Assembly (NCBI GenBank): GCA_016713785.1
Contig: JADJOM010000003.1
Span: 1,569,501-1,633,500 of the forward strand
Length of the DNA: 64,000 nucleotides
Reading direction: 5' to 3'
Origin: Gemmatimonadota bacterium
GTDB taxonomy: Bacteria; Gemmatimonadota; Gemmatimonadetes; Gemmatimonadales; GWC2-71-9
Under the pieces are notes generated by a model. That model searched no databases. It was not told the origin of the DNA and was given only the letters and a program-made list of their open reading frames with translations. Below, piece by piece: positions 15,416 through 24,008 of this stretch (its first letter is position 1; the number at the start of each line of letters is the position of its first letter). The position numbers and the translations under genes were made by a program.

Positions 15416-15970
15416 TCACTGGATGACGAACTGGGGGAGGAACACCTTCACGGGCACCTTCGGGCCGACGATCGTCCCGGCCGCCACCGCGATCCGCGCC
15501 TTGAGCGTGTCGCGCACCCCCGGGGCCGTCAGCTGGGCCAGGGTCATGCTCTCCACCAGGCCGGTCACCTTGTCCCGCATCTCCACTTCACGATCCTGCA
15601 GGACCTTGTGCGCCTCCTCGTTGCCCACCGAGATCGCCACGCTGAGCATCAGGAAGCGGCTGCCCTGCGACCCCGCCGGGTTGACCACGATGTTGCTCAG
15701 CTCGATGAACTTCTTCTCCCCCTCGCCCCCGCCGTGCTCCCCTTCCGCGGGGGCGCCGTGCTCCCCTTCCGCCGCCGCCTCACCCCCCGCGGCGGAGTCG
15801 GCGTGGGCCGCGGCCGGCTGCTGCCGCGCGATGATCTTCGGCGCCACCACGAGGCTCGCCGCGAGGCCGCCGAGCAGTGCCCCGCCGAACGTCAGGGCCG
15901 CGATCAGCCCGGTCTTCTTGCCGCCTTCCGGCGCCGCGCCCTCGGCCGGCACCGCCGCTGCTTCCGCCAT
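15416..15970 (-). CDS. fliL: Flagellar basal-body protein FliL
   Basis: FliL is a single-pass protein that rings the stator units. This 184-residue version has a short cytosolic N-terminus, one membrane helix (LIAALTFGGALLGGLAASLV, about residues 21-40), a low-complexity Ala/Glu/Gly/His linker (about 50-84) and a periplasmic SPFH-like domain with FIELSNIVVNPAGSQGSRFL. The end KVPVKVFLPQFVIQ matches the typical FliL terminus. The ATG at 15970 was preferred over a longer frame start because the family N-terminus is short and this start lies about 50 bases from the predicted sigma-54 transcript start. It is the first gene of the fliL-to-orf191 unit. Confidence 0.93.
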   Translation of the reverse strand: MAEAAAVPAEGAAPEGGKKTGLIAALTFGGALLGGLAASLVVAPKIIARQQPAAAHADSAAGGEAAAEGEHGAPAEGEHGGGEGEKKFIELSNIVVNPAGSQGSRFLMLSVAISVGNEEAHKVLQDREVEMRDKVTGLVESMTLAQLTAPGVRDTLKARIAVAAGTIVGPKVPVKVFLPQFVIQ

Positions 15971-16030
15971 CGTCGCCTTCTCCCAGGTGGACAGGATCAC
16001 CGGAACGGTGGAACCTCTGCGGTGGGGAAA

Positions 16031-16046
16031 GGCAACGCGCGTACCA
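16031..16046 (-). promoter_or_regulatory. Sigma-54-like promoter of the fliL operon
   Basis: Minus-strand TGGTACGCGCGTTGCC matches the consensus TGGCACG-N4-TTGC at every position but one, with the required ten bases between GG and GC. The predicted transcript start gives a leader of about 50 bases to the fliL ATG. This is the best sigma-54 match in the window and lies 15 bases from a 27-base palindrome. Confidence 0.75.
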
Positions 16047-16061
16047 TCCCGTGGCACGGGG

Positions 16062-16088
16062 CCAAGTGGTTGCGCGGCAATGCCTTGG
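16062..16088. promoter_or_regulatory. 27-base palindrome upstream of fliL (candidate activator site)
   Basis: The element reads CCAAG-TGG-TTGC-GCG-GCAA-TGC-CTTGG. All eighteen specified positions pair as a perfect dyad around a three-base centre. It is 15 bases upstream of the -24 box of the fliL promoter. An almost identical element lies upstream of the TPR-glycosyltransferase operon and fliC, and weaker copies precede flgF and the first FlgM-like gene. A dimeric regulator, perhaps the REC-AAA+-Fis protein of this locus, is the likely binder. Confidence 0.6.
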
Positions 16089-16264
16089 TGTTTTGGACGG
16101 TGGCGGATCGGCGCCGGGGAGGAACTTTGTGCCGAGCCCGCGGGGCGGGAGTTGCCGGGGGAGGAAACGGGTGCGGGGCGGCGCTGGTGCGCCGCCCCGC
16201 GGGGTGCCGGCCTTCGCTTCGCTGACCGCCGGACGCCGGCGACCCGCCCGCCCGGGCCCGGCCA

Positions 16265-16279
16265 CCCCCGGACGGGGGG
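16265..16279 (-). terminator. Hairpin after flgE (possible terminator)
   Basis: CCCCC-GGAC-GGGGG forms a short all-GC hairpin beginning about 20 bases beyond the flgE stop on the transcribed strand. There is no U run. It could terminate or stabilise the 3' end of the flgB-flgE transcript; the evidence is only its position and shape. Confidence 0.35.
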
Positions 16280-16297
16280 CGCCGGCCCGGCGCCTGC

Positions 16298-18388
16298 CTA
16301 CCGCTTGAGGTTCACCAGTTCGGTGAGCATCTCGTCGGCGGTGGTGATCACGCGGGCGTTGGCCTGGAAGCCGCGCTGCGCGATGATCATGTTGGTGAAC
16401 TCCTCCGACAGGTCCACGTTCGAGCTCTCCAGCGCGCCCGGCGTGATCGTGGACTGGTTGCTGGTCCCCGAGAAGCCGATGATCGAGCTCCCGGAGTTGG
16501 CCGACTCGCCGTACATGTTGTTGCCGGCGCGGAGCAGGCCCGTCGGGTTGTTGAACGAGGCCAGGGCGATCTGGGCGAGCGTCTGGTTGACGCCGTTGGT
16601 GAAGTAGCCCGTGATCACGCCGCGCGAGTCGACGCTGATGTCCTGCAGGTTCCCCATCGGGTAGCCGTCCTGGCTCGAGGCCACCGCGTTGGACGCGCTG
16701 GCGAACTGGGACAGGCCGTTGATGTCGCCGAGGACGCCGGAATCGAGCTGCAGGTCCACCGGGGCGGTGGCACCGCTGCCGGGATCGAACTGGAGGCTGT
16801 TCGCCCCGCCGTTGTAGGCGAAGGTCTCGAGCCGCCCGTCGGTGTCGAAGGTGACGAACCCGCTCCCGCCGCCGGTGATGGCCGCCGGCGAGGGCACGCT
16901 GGCATCCCACAGCCAGCGGTTGGGCGCCGTCGGGTCCTTGGTGAACGTCATGGTGAGGCTGATCGGGGTGCCGATCGAGTCGTACACCGTGATGGCCGCC
17001 TGGTGGGTCACGTCGCTCGCCGCCTGGCGCTCGACGTAGTTGCCCGGCCGGCTGTCGAAGACGGCGTTGAAGCTGGTGGCCCCCGCGGCCGCCGAGCGGA
17101 TGTTCACGCCGGTGAGGGCGTTCACCAGGCCGCCGTCGCCGTTGATGGTCATGGCGCCGGTGGTCGGGTCGATCCCCGCCCCGGTGATGTTGGTCAGGTT
17201 GAGCGTGGTCCCGATCTGGGCCAGGAGCTGGCTGTAGGTGGTGCCCGCGGCCACGGCGAGGCTGCCCGAGGTCACGGCGGTGCCGCCCTTGTTGCCGTCG
17301 ATGAGGACGGTGTCGCCCGCGCCCAGGCCGAGGCTTTGCCCGGTGCCGTTGCGCAGGTTGGTGACCAGGTCGGTCGCGACCGCGATGTGGCTGAACTGGT
17401 CGGTCGAGGACGTGGCCGCCGCGGCCAGCGTGCCGTTGGCGGAGCCCAGCGCCTTGAGCAGCGCCGGGTTGGAGCTGTCGATGTCGAGCGTGATGCCGGC
17501 GATCGCGGTGAAGTCGAGCGCGCCGGTGCTGTTGTTCTGCGCGGCCGTAAGGGTGTTGAACCCGGCGGCCCCGAAGTCGTTGTTGATCTCGCCCACGAGG
17601 TCCTTGAGCGAGTGGAAGTCGAGCGTGCCCACGCCGGTGTCCGCGTTGACGTAGGTGTACGTCCGCGCGTTGGTCCCGTCGCTGATGGTCACGGTGGTGC
17701 TGTCCGGCACCATGCCGAAGATCCCGCCGTTGGCCGCGCCGGAGGCGTAGAGGCCGCTCAGGTCGGACCCGAGGCCACCGTTGCTGCTGGCCTGCTCCAC
17801 CCCGTAGACCCTGCCCTGGGTGGCCAGGATGGTGCCCAGCGGTTGCGCCCGGGCGTCCAGGTTGCCGGTCATGGTCACCGAGGTGGTGGCCCGCGCCGGC
17901 GACTTCTTGCCGAACGGCAGCGCGATGTCGGTGATCGCCGAGCCGGTGGACAGCACGCCGTCGGAGTCCGCGTTGATGCCCTGGACCTTGAAGCCGTTTG
18001 CCGGCGACACCATGCGGCCGTTCGCGTCGAGCTGGAAATTGCCCGCGCGGGTGAAGTAGTTGCGGCTGCCGTCGCTCAGCACGAACAGGCCGTCGCCCTG
18101 GATCGCCAGGTCGGTGTTCTGGCCGGTCGACTCGAGGTTGCCCTGCGCGAAGTTCTGGTCGATGCTCCCGATCTTGCTACCGAGGCCGATCTGGATCGGG
18201 TTGACGCCGCCGAGGTCGCCCGGCGGACGGGACGCGCCCTGCAGCAGCTGCGCGAAGGCCTCGGCGAACGTCACCCGTGACGACTTGTACGCCACGGTGT
18301 TCACGTTGGCAATGTTGTTGCCGATGACGTCCATGCGGGTCTGGTGGTTGCGCAGACCCGAGACGCCGGCGAAGAGCGACCGCATCAT
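16298..18388 (-). CDS. flgE: Flagellar hook protein FlgE (enlarged)
   Basis: FlgE builds the hook. The N-terminus MRSLFAGVSGLRNHQTRMDV and IGNNIANVNTVAYKSSRVTF, and the C-terminus NMIIAQRGFQANARVITTAD followed by EMLTELVNLKR, are diagnostic. At about 696 residues it is much longer than E. coli FlgE (402); the additional length is in the surface domains between about residues 120 and 520, rich in Gly, Ala, Ser and Thr. Two consecutive ATG codons start the frame; either may be used. A weak ribosome site precedes it, eight bases after the flgD stop, so it may depend on coupling. FlgD, the hook cap, is directly upstream and FliK, the length ruler, is one gene further. Confidence 0.96.
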   Translation of the reverse strand: MMRSLFAGVSGLRNHQTRMDVIGNNIANVNTVAYKSSRVTFAEAFAQLLQGASRPPGDLGGVNPIQIGLGSKIGSIDQNFAQGNLESTGQNTDLAIQGDGLFVLSDGSRNYFTRAGNFQLDANGRMVSPANGFKVQGINADSDGVLSTGSAITDIALPFGKKSPARATTSVTMTGNLDARAQPLGTILATQGRVYGVEQASSNGGLGSDLSGLYASGAANGGIFGMVPDSTTVTISDGTNARTYTYVNADTGVGTLDFHSLKDLVGEINNDFGAAGFNTLTAAQNNSTGALDFTAIAGITLDIDSSNPALLKALGSANGTLAAAATSSTDQFSHIAVATDLVTNLRNGTGQSLGLGAGDTVLIDGNKGGTAVTSGSLAVAAGTTYSQLLAQIGTTLNLTNITGAGIDPTTGAMTINGDGGLVNALTGVNIRSAAAGATSFNAVFDSRPGNYVERQAASDVTHQAAITVYDSIGTPISLTMTFTKDPTAPNRWLWDASVPSPAAITGGGSGFVTFDTDGRLETFAYNGGANSLQFDPGSGATAPVDLQLDSGVLGDINGLSQFASASNAVASSQDGYPMGNLQDISVDSRGVITGYFTNGVNQTLAQIALASFNNPTGLLRAGNNMYGESANSGSSIIGFSGTSNQSTITPGALESSNVDLSEEFTNMIIAQRGFQANARVITTADEMLTELVNLKR

Positions 18389-18395
18389 GGCTGGA

Positions 18396-19133
18396 CTACT
18401 CCGTCGGTGAAGGGATGATGCGGGCTCTGCTCGCGGCGGCCAGCGCCGCCGCGCCCGCGGGCGCCTGCTCGACTTCCACGACATTGTCGAGCGGGAAGGT
18501 GAGTGTGCCGGACTTGAGGATCACGGTGCCCCCCTGGAAGGAGACCCCGTCCACGATGCCGGCCGTGTACGTCTGCACCGGGACGTCCGACCCGGCCAGG
18601 CTCGTCGCCGTGACCTTGTAGGTGTACGTCCCGGCGGGCAGGCTGCCGAGCGTGAGCACCTGCCGGCCCGCGGTGCGGAAGCCCATCTCCTTGCTGAGGA
18701 CTTCCTTGCCGTCGGCATCGTAGACGGTGACCTTGGTCTTGCCGCCGCCGGTGCCGACGTCGATCGTCGCGGTGGCCTTGCCATCGCTCCCCACCGCGAG
18801 CGTCTCCCCGGCCGCCAGCACCTGCCGGCCGATGAACGACGCCCCCAGGTCCGCCTTGAGGGCCAGGGTGGTCAGCGCGGTGGTGTCGGTCTGCCCCGCG
18901 AGGATGTCCTCGATGTTCTGCATCCGCTCCAGGCTGGTGAACTGCGCCAGCTGGCTGGCAAACTCCTCGGGCTTCGAGGGGTTGATCGGGTCCTGGTACC
19001 GCAACTGGGTGATGAGCAGCTTCAGGAACTCGCTCTTGCCCAGCTCCGCGCTGCCGGTCCCCGTGCGGGTCCCGGTGTCCGAGGTGGTCGTGGGCCCGGC
19101 CGTGAAGCGCGCGCCCGTGATGGCCTGCAGCAT
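18396..19133 (-). CDS. flgD: Flagellar hook assembly (capping) protein FlgD
   Basis: FlgD caps the growing hook. The 245-residue protein has the conserved N-terminal export/capping block ELGKSEFLKLLITQLRYQDP followed by INPSKPEEFASQLAQFTSLE (about residues 30-69), then a FlgD Ig/tudor region with LPAGTYTYKVTATSLAG (about 165-181). It starts six bases past the fliK stop and is followed by flgE after seven bases. The order fliK-flgD-flgE matches many bacteria. The length is near the family value (about 230). Confidence 0.95.
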   Translation of the reverse strand: MLQAITGARFTAGPTTTSDTGTRTGTGSAELGKSEFLKLLITQLRYQDPINPSKPEEFASQLAQFTSLERMQNIEDILAGQTDTTALTTLALKADLGASFIGRQVLAAGETLAVGSDGKATATIDVGTGGGKTKVTVYDADGKEVLSKEMGFRTAGRQVLTLGSLPAGTYTYKVTATSLAGSDVPVQTYTAGIVDGVSFQGGTVILKSGTLTFPLDNVVEVEQAPAGAAALAAASRARIIPSPTE

Positions 19134-19139
19134 GTGCTC

Positions 19140-21656
19140 CTACTCCTTCCGGCGATCGTTCAGATCGCGCTCGCGGGGCCGCTGGTGCGGATGGCGCTGG
19201 CCATCCCCCTGCCGTTCCCCATCCCGTCGCCCGGTTCCCTGGCGCTGATCGCCCGGCGGCTGGTCCGTGCCGCTGGAGGAGCGAAGCTCGTGTGGCGCGA
19301 CCGGCTGGCCGGCGCCCCACGGCAGCGCCCCGTCCCCTCGCCCGGCCTGCACCGTCACTTTCGCGTCCGTGAAGCCCTGGCGCACCAGGGCGGCCTGCAG
19401 TTCGTCCATCCGCTGTTCCAGCTGTCGCGCCGACGTGCTGTCCGGCGGGAGGATCGTGGCGCGGACCTGGTCACCCAGGACCGCGACCCTGATCCGGGTC
19501 TGGCGTCCATCGCTGTCCGCCACCTGCAGCGTCACGCGGTCGGCAGCTCCTGCCGGTCGTCCGCGCTCCACCCATGCCTCGCGCAACTCGTGTGCCTCGC
19601 GCACGCCGCCGCGTTCCGCACCCTCCGCGGCGCGCGCGGCGCGCAGGCTCCCGTCAGGCCCATGCGCGGAACCGCGTGCCCCGGCGTCACTTGGCGCCGG
19701 CTCGGCCGTACGCTCCTCGCGGTCCCGGCGCGCGGCGCGCGGTGCGCCACCCGACGCCGTCACAGGAAGCTCCTGCCGGTCACTCGGCAGATCTGGCGCC
19801 GGCCGCGCCGTCGGTCGTGCCGCGACCGCCTCACGCAGCGCCCGGCTTGTCGGCTCAAAGCCGGTCAGGTCGGCGCGCCCCACCCGGGTCGGCGCCCGCT
19901 CCACGACGAGGCGATCCACCGGCGCCGCCACCGTGTCACCATCGTCCGCGGCACCGGCCGGGGCGGGGGCGCGTGGCCGACGATCCACCGGCGCTCCGCG
20001 CTCCACCGGCTCCCGCGAAACAGTCACCTTCGGCGCCGCCACCCCCGTGGCCGGGTCGCTGACGGTCGGCGTCGCCGCCTTCCCGGCGGCCTCCCCGGCG
20101 GTGGCAGGGTCCGGCAGTTCGGCTCGCCCCACCCCCGTGGACCGGCCCTGCCCCATGGTCACCCGCACCGCGGCGATCTCGGCGCCCTCGAGGGTGCGGC
20201 CGAGCGCCTCCATGAGCGCCTCGACGGCGGGCACCGTGGGCGCCGCGCGCATGACGCCGCCGGATGCGCCCGCGGGGAAGGCCGAACCCGAGGCCATCGC
20301 GGAAGCACCGCCCTGCGGCGCTCCGCGGGGTTCCGCCCGGGGCGGAGCCCCCACCACCCGTGTCCGAGGCACGGCGGGAGCACTCCCCTCCGGCTGCTCG
20401 AGGTTGCGCCGCGCCCGCGCAATCAGTGCCTCGGCCTCATCCTCCTCGGCCGCCGGCGGCCGCCCCGCCCGGTCCAGCGGGCTCACGGGCGGCGCCGCCA
20501 CGGGCACCCTGGCCGTCGGCAGCGGGTCAGACACCACCGCCTCGCCTCGTGCGCGGCCGTCTGCGGTCGCCGTGGCGGGCTCGCGCTCGTCCGCGGCCTC
20601 CTCGCGCGCCGGCCGCGCGGCTGTGGCCGCCAACCCGGTCGAGGCCTCCGGCGCCATTCGCTCCACCGGCATCGCGGCACGCCGCGCGGCGTTCCACGCA
20701 GCCGGAAGCGGCGCCGGCTGCGGCACGGCGCGCTCACCGGTCAGCGGCACCGGCGTGCCCACCACGGGGGGCACCGACCCGCTCGCCGGAGTGGAGCTGG
20801 CGGGCGCCGTGTGCGGCGCGCGCCTGGGTCTGGGCTCGCCGACGGTGGCCGCCCCGATCGCCGGACTGCGCACCGCGGCCACGGGGTCGGCCAGCGGGGG
20901 GACGCTCACCTGGGGCGGCGGCGCTGCGCCCACCCCGGGCTCCGCGGGCGCTGGCGGAGCACTCGGCGCTCCCAGGTCCGCAGGGGCGGGCCGCGCGTCC
21001 GCGTCGGCGCGGAAGGTCGTTCCGGCGTCGACGTGGCCGGCCGCGGCGGGCGTGGTCACCGTCGTCACCGGGACCGTCGTCCGCCCCCGCGCGATCTCCC
21101 CGGCCAGGCGCGGCGCCGGACGCTCCGACTCCAGCAGTGCCAGCGCACGCGCCGTCGCGCGGGCGTTCCGTGCCGCCTTCGAGGCGCGTTCGGGACTTGC
21201 ATCCCGTGCCGTGGCCGGCGCACCAGCAGCCAGCGAGCGCTTCGTGCCCGTCGGGACAGGCCCGGCCCCTGCCCCGTCTTCCTGCCGGGGCCGCGATGCG
21301 CCGGAGGGGCGCCCGGTGGGTACCGGTGCGCGGGGGCCGCCGTCCGGCGCCTCCGTCGTGGGAGTCGGGTCGGCCTTCCCGGTGGCGCCCGGGGTCTCGG
21401 CGCCACTGTCCACCGATGAGGCGGTGGTGGCATCGCCTTCGTCCGCCCCGTCCGCGTCCGCCTGCTCTGCCATCGGCGGCGGCTCGAGCGCCACGGGCAC
21501 GGCGGCCGCCAGCGGCACCTGCGGCGCGATTCCGGCCTGCAGTGCCGCCGTGAGCGCGGCGGTGAAGAGCCCCGGGTCCTCCGGGGCGGGGACCGGCGCG
21601 GTGCTGGCGGGTTCCGCCGCACCCAGCGCGGTCAGGAGGCTCAAGGGACTGGTCAC
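19140..21656 (-). CDS. fliK: Flagellar hook-length control protein FliK (very long)
   Basis: FliK measures hook length and triggers the FlhB switch. The 838-residue frame is mostly low-complexity Ala/Pro/Arg/Gly sequence, as expected for an unfolded ruler. The C-terminal Flg_hook domain (about residues 700-790) is recognisable by VTLQVADSDGRQTRIRVAVL and LEQRMDELQAALVRQGFTDA. E. coli FliK has 405 residues, so the ruler is about twice as long. The start is GTG, overlapping the stop of the MotE/YlxF-like gene by four bases. Identification rests on the C-terminal domain and on its place between the fliJ region and flgD-flgE. The strongly biased composition produces long false frames on the other strand. 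Confidence 0.9.
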   Translation of the reverse strand: MTSPLSLLTALGAAEPASTAPVPAPEDPGLFTAALTAALQAGIAPQVPLAAAVPVALEPPPMAEQADADGADEGDATTASSVDSGAETPGATGKADPTPTTEAPDGGPRAPVPTGRPSGASRPRQEDGAGAGPVPTGTKRSLAAGAPATARDASPERASKAARNARATARALALLESERPAPRLAGEIARGRTTVPVTTVTTPAAAGHVDAGTTFRADADARPAPADLGAPSAPPAPAEPGVGAAPPPQVSVPPLADPVAAVRSPAIGAATVGEPRPRRAPHTAPASSTPASGSVPPVVGTPVPLTGERAVPQPAPLPAAWNAARRAAMPVERMAPEASTGLAATAARPAREEAADEREPATATADGRARGEAVVSDPLPTARVPVAAPPVSPLDRAGRPPAAEEDEAEALIARARRNLEQPEGSAPAVPRTRVVGAPPRAEPRGAPQGGASAMASGSAFPAGASGGVMRAAPTVPAVEALMEALGRTLEGAEIAAVRVTMGQGRSTGVGRAELPDPATAGEAAGKAATPTVSDPATGVAAPKVTVSREPVERGAPVDRRPRAPAPAGAADDGDTVAAPVDRLVVERAPTRVGRADLTGFEPTSRALREAVAARPTARPAPDLPSDRQELPVTASGGAPRAARRDREERTAEPAPSDAGARGSAHGPDGSLRAARAAEGAERGGVREAHELREAWVERGRPAGAADRVTLQVADSDGRQTRIRVAVLGDQVRATILPPDSTSARQLEQRMDELQAALVRQGFTDAKVTVQAGRGDGALPWGAGQPVAPHELRSSSGTDQPPGDQRQGTGRRDGERQGDGQRHPHQRPRERDLNDRRKE

Positions 21657-22186
21657 CGCGTGGCGTCTTTCGGCTGGGGCTGGAGCAGGCGCCGGCTCAG
21701 CGCCGCGGCCCGTTCCTTCGGGAGATTGGTCAGGAAGTCGGCGGCCTGGCGCGGACCCACGGCGCGCAGGATCCCCTCGACCTCATCATCGGAGAGGAAG
21801 GCGAGCACCTTCGCGGCCTCCGGCGGCTTCATGGCCGAGAGCACCCGGGCCACCTGCTTGTTGGCCTGGGCCCTGGCGGCCGGGTCCACCGGCGGTGGTC
21901 CGGTGCGCGCCGCCGCCGGACGGACCGGCGCCGGCGGGCGGGCGGCGGTGTCCCTCGCCGCTTGCGTGGCGCTGTCACTGGCCGCGGCGACGGCACTGTC
22001 CTGCGCCGTCGAGTCCCGCGCCGCCAGGCTGTCCGCCGCGCCGGGATCGGCGGCGGTGCTGTCGTGGTCCGCCGCGCCGGAGTCGGGCGCCGCCACCGGA
22101 GGGGGCGCCGTCTTCACCAGGTACGCGGTGGTCGCCCCGGTGGAGACCAGGAACGCGATCAGGGCAAAGAGCAGCGCCTTCTTCAC
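21653..22186 (-). CDS. MotE/YlxF-like membrane-anchored protein with MgtE-N-like domain
   Basis: The 177-residue product has an N-terminal membrane anchor (LLFALIAFLVSTGATTAYLV, about residues 5-24), a long Ala/Asp/Ser linker (about 30-105) and a C-terminal domain similar to the MgtE intracellular N domain: QVARVLSAMKPPEAAKVLAF, then LSDDEVEGILRAV. This arrangement is that of YlxF (Bacillus) and MotE (rhizobia), encoded next to fliJ/fliK; MotE is a chaperone for the stator protein MotC. Here no stator gene is present, so the partner is unknown. It starts with GTG overlapping the fliJ stop and ends in a GTGA overlap with fliK. Confidence 0.8.
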   Translation of the reverse strand: MKKALLFALIAFLVSTGATTAYLVKTAPPPVAAPDSGAADHDSTAADPGAADSLAARDSTAQDSAVAAASDSATQAARDTAARPPAPVRPAAARTGPPPVDPAARAQANKQVARVLSAMKPPEAAKVLAFLSDDEVEGILRAVGPRQAADFLTNLPKERAAALSRRLLQPQPKDATR

Positions 22187-22638
22187 GTCGCCTCCTGCCC
22201 GTTGCGCTGGCTGCGCTGCAATCCGACCTCGTCACTGACCCCCTGCTCGTGGCGCGACAGCTCCTCGCCCCACGCCTCGCGCCGCTGCTCCCGCAGCCGC
22301 TCGATCACCCGCCGGGCCATCCGCGCCTGCTCGAAGTGGCTCCGCTCCGCCTCCACGCGTTCAAGGCTCGCTTCGTGGTGGTCGGCCAGCGTGCGCAGTT
22401 CGGCGGAGAGCGCCTCGATGGCCAGATCGAGGTTCTGCAGCGTCCCGGCCTGGGACAGTTCGCGCGGGGTCTCCAGGAACTGGTGCCGGGCCTGGGCCAG
22501 GCGCGCCTCGCCCGCCAGCGCGGCGGCGCGCCGTTCCTCCTCCTCGCGCAGCGCGCCGGCCAGTGCGCGCGCCTGCTCGCGCTCGGCCATCTCCCGCAGC
22601 TGCAGGACCCGCTCGAGCCGGAAGCTGAAGCGCTTCAT
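22183..22638 (-). CDS. fliJ: Flagellar export protein FliJ
   Basis: FliJ is the central stalk-like coiled-coil of the FliHI ATPase complex and escorts free chaperones. The 151-residue protein begins MKRFSFRLERVLQLREMAER, which fits the family start (F.f.LervL.lre..e), and is almost entirely charged coiled coil over residues about 5-140. It overlaps the fliI stop by four bases (ATGA). Length matches the family (about 147). Confidence 0.92.
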   Translation of the reverse strand: MKRFSFRLERVLQLREMAEREQARALAGALREEEERRAAALAGEARLAQARHQFLETPRELSQAGTLQNLDLAIEALSAELRTLADHHEASLERVEAERSHFEQARMARRVIERLREQRREAWGEELSRHEQGVSDEVGLQRSQRNGQEAT

Positions 22639-24008
22639 CCGGGCCTCCCGCCGAGCATCGCGTTCGTCCGTTGCGCGATGGCCGCGAGGCGGACCCGGGT
22701 CTCCTCGTAGCTGGTGCCATCCTCCGCCCGCTGGCGCAGGAAGTTGAGCGTCTCGTCGCGCAGCTGGATGGCCGCGTCCGCCAGCTTGTCGCCGCCCGCC
22801 TTGTAGGCGCCGACCGCGATCAGGTCCTCGTTGGCGCGCCAGGCCGCCTCGAGCCGCAGCAGCACGTTGGCGGCGTTGAGGTGCTCGGGCGCGATGACCT
22901 GGTCCCGCACCCGGCTCACGCTGTCGAGCACGTCGATGGCGGGGAAGTGCTTCTGGGCGGCCAGCTTCCGGGTGAGGACGATATGACCATCGAGGATGGA
23001 GCGGGCGGCGTCCGCCACCGGCTCATTGAAGTCGTCGCCCTCGACCAGCACCGTGTACAGCCCGGTGATGGTGCCGCGCCGCCCCGCCCCGGCCCGCTCC
23101 AGCAGGCGCGGCAGCTGGGCAAACACCGACGGCGGGTAGCCCTTGGTGGTCGGCGGCTCGCCCACCGACAGCCCCATCTCGCGCCACGCCATGCACACGC
23201 GGGTCACCGAGTCCATCATGAGCAGCACGTCCTTGCCGGCGTCGCGGAAGTACTCCGCGATGGCCGTGGCCACGAACGACCCGGTGGCGCGGATCACGGC
23301 GGGCTGGTCGCTGGTGGCCACCACCACCACCGAGCGGCGCAGTCCCTCCACGCCCAGGTCGCGTTCGATGAACTCCCGCACCTCGCGCCCGCGCTCGCCG
23401 AGCAGCGCGATCACGTTGACGTCGGCGGTGGTGCGCCGCGCGATCATGCCGAGCAGCACGCTCTTGCCCACGCCGCTGCCGGCCATGATGCCGATCCGCT
23501 GCCCGCGGCCGAGGGTGATGAGCCCGTCGATGGCGCGCACCCCGGTGCCCAGCGGCCGCTCGATCCGGCTCCGCTCCAGCGGGTGGGGCGGCTCCGCCGA
23601 CAGCGCGTAGCGGGTGGCCGGCCCGATGGGGCCGAGCCCGTCGATCGGCCGGCCCAGGCCGTCGACCACCCGGCCGATGAGGCCGTCGCAGACCTTCACG
23701 TCGAGCGAGCGCCGCAGCGGCCGCACGGTGGCGCCGGGGTGGATGCCCTCGAGGTCGCCCAGCGGCATGAGCAGGATGCCCCGCTCGTGGAACCCCACCA
23801 CCTGCACGGTGACGCGGGGCCGCCCGTGGCTCTCGATCCGGCACAGCTCGCCCAGCGCCACGTCGAGCGAGGACGCCTCGACCACCTGGCCGATCACCCG
23901 GGTGACGCGGCCGTGCACCAGGAAGCGCGGGGCATCGGCGGCCCGCTGCGCTGCCTGCTCGGCCCGTTCCTGGAGCGACAGCATCCCGCCGTGGAGGAGC
24001 TCAGTCAT
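22635..24008 (-). CDS. fliI: Flagellum-specific ATPase FliI
   Basis: FliI is the F1-beta-like ATPase that energises unfolding and loading of export substrates. The 457-residue protein has Walker A AGSGVGKS (residues 166-173), Walker B region DVLLMMDSVTRV, and the export-ATPase signature SVFAQLPRLLERAGAG. The ATG at 24008 overlaps the fliH stop by eight bases and gives a normal family length; the open frame extends further upstream without supporting features. It is flanked by its regulator FliH and its stalk FliJ. Confidence 0.97.
   Translation of the reverse strand: MTELLHGGMLSLQERAEQAAQRAADAPRFLVHGRVTRVIGQVVEASSLDVALGELCRIESHGRPRVTVQVVGFHERGILLMPLGDLEGIHPGATVRPLRRSLDVKVCDGLIGRVVDGLGRPIDGLGPIGPATRYALSAEPPHPLERSRIERPLGTGVRAIDGLITLGRGQRIGIMAGSGVGKSVLLGMIARRTTADVNVIALLGERGREVREFIERDLGVEGLRRSVVVVATSDQPAVIRATGSFVATAIAEYFRDAGKDVLLMMDSVTRVCMAWREMGLSVGEPPTTKGYPPSVFAQLPRLLERAGAGRRGTITGLYTVLVEGDDFNEPVADAARSILDGHIVLTRKLAAQKHFPAIDVLDSVSRVRDQVIAPEHLNAANVLLRLEAAWRANEDLIAVGAYKAGGDKLADAAIQLRDETLNFLRQRAEDGTSYEETRVRLAAIAQRTNAMLGGRPG

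Larger units (their letters stand above)
15971..16297 (-). promoter_or_regulatory. Intergenic region between flgE and fliL
   Basis: This 327-base stretch has no supported gene. From right to left it holds a GC-rich hairpin just after flgE, an unremarkable GC-rich part, a 27-base palindrome and then a sigma-54-like promoter for fliL. It separates the flgB-flgE unit from the fliL unit. Confidence 0.7.

Noticed and set aside
16060..16076. A plus-strand GG-N10-GC element at the fliL palindrome
   Set aside because: No plus-strand gene follows, and the match is explained by the palindrome's own TTGC.
19267..22710. Open frame of more than a thousand codons on the plus strand opposite fliK and fliJ
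   Set aside because: Its product is Ser/Ala/Arg/Pro low complexity. The minus strand carries FliK, MotE-like and FliJ with recognisable domains and tight operon spacing.
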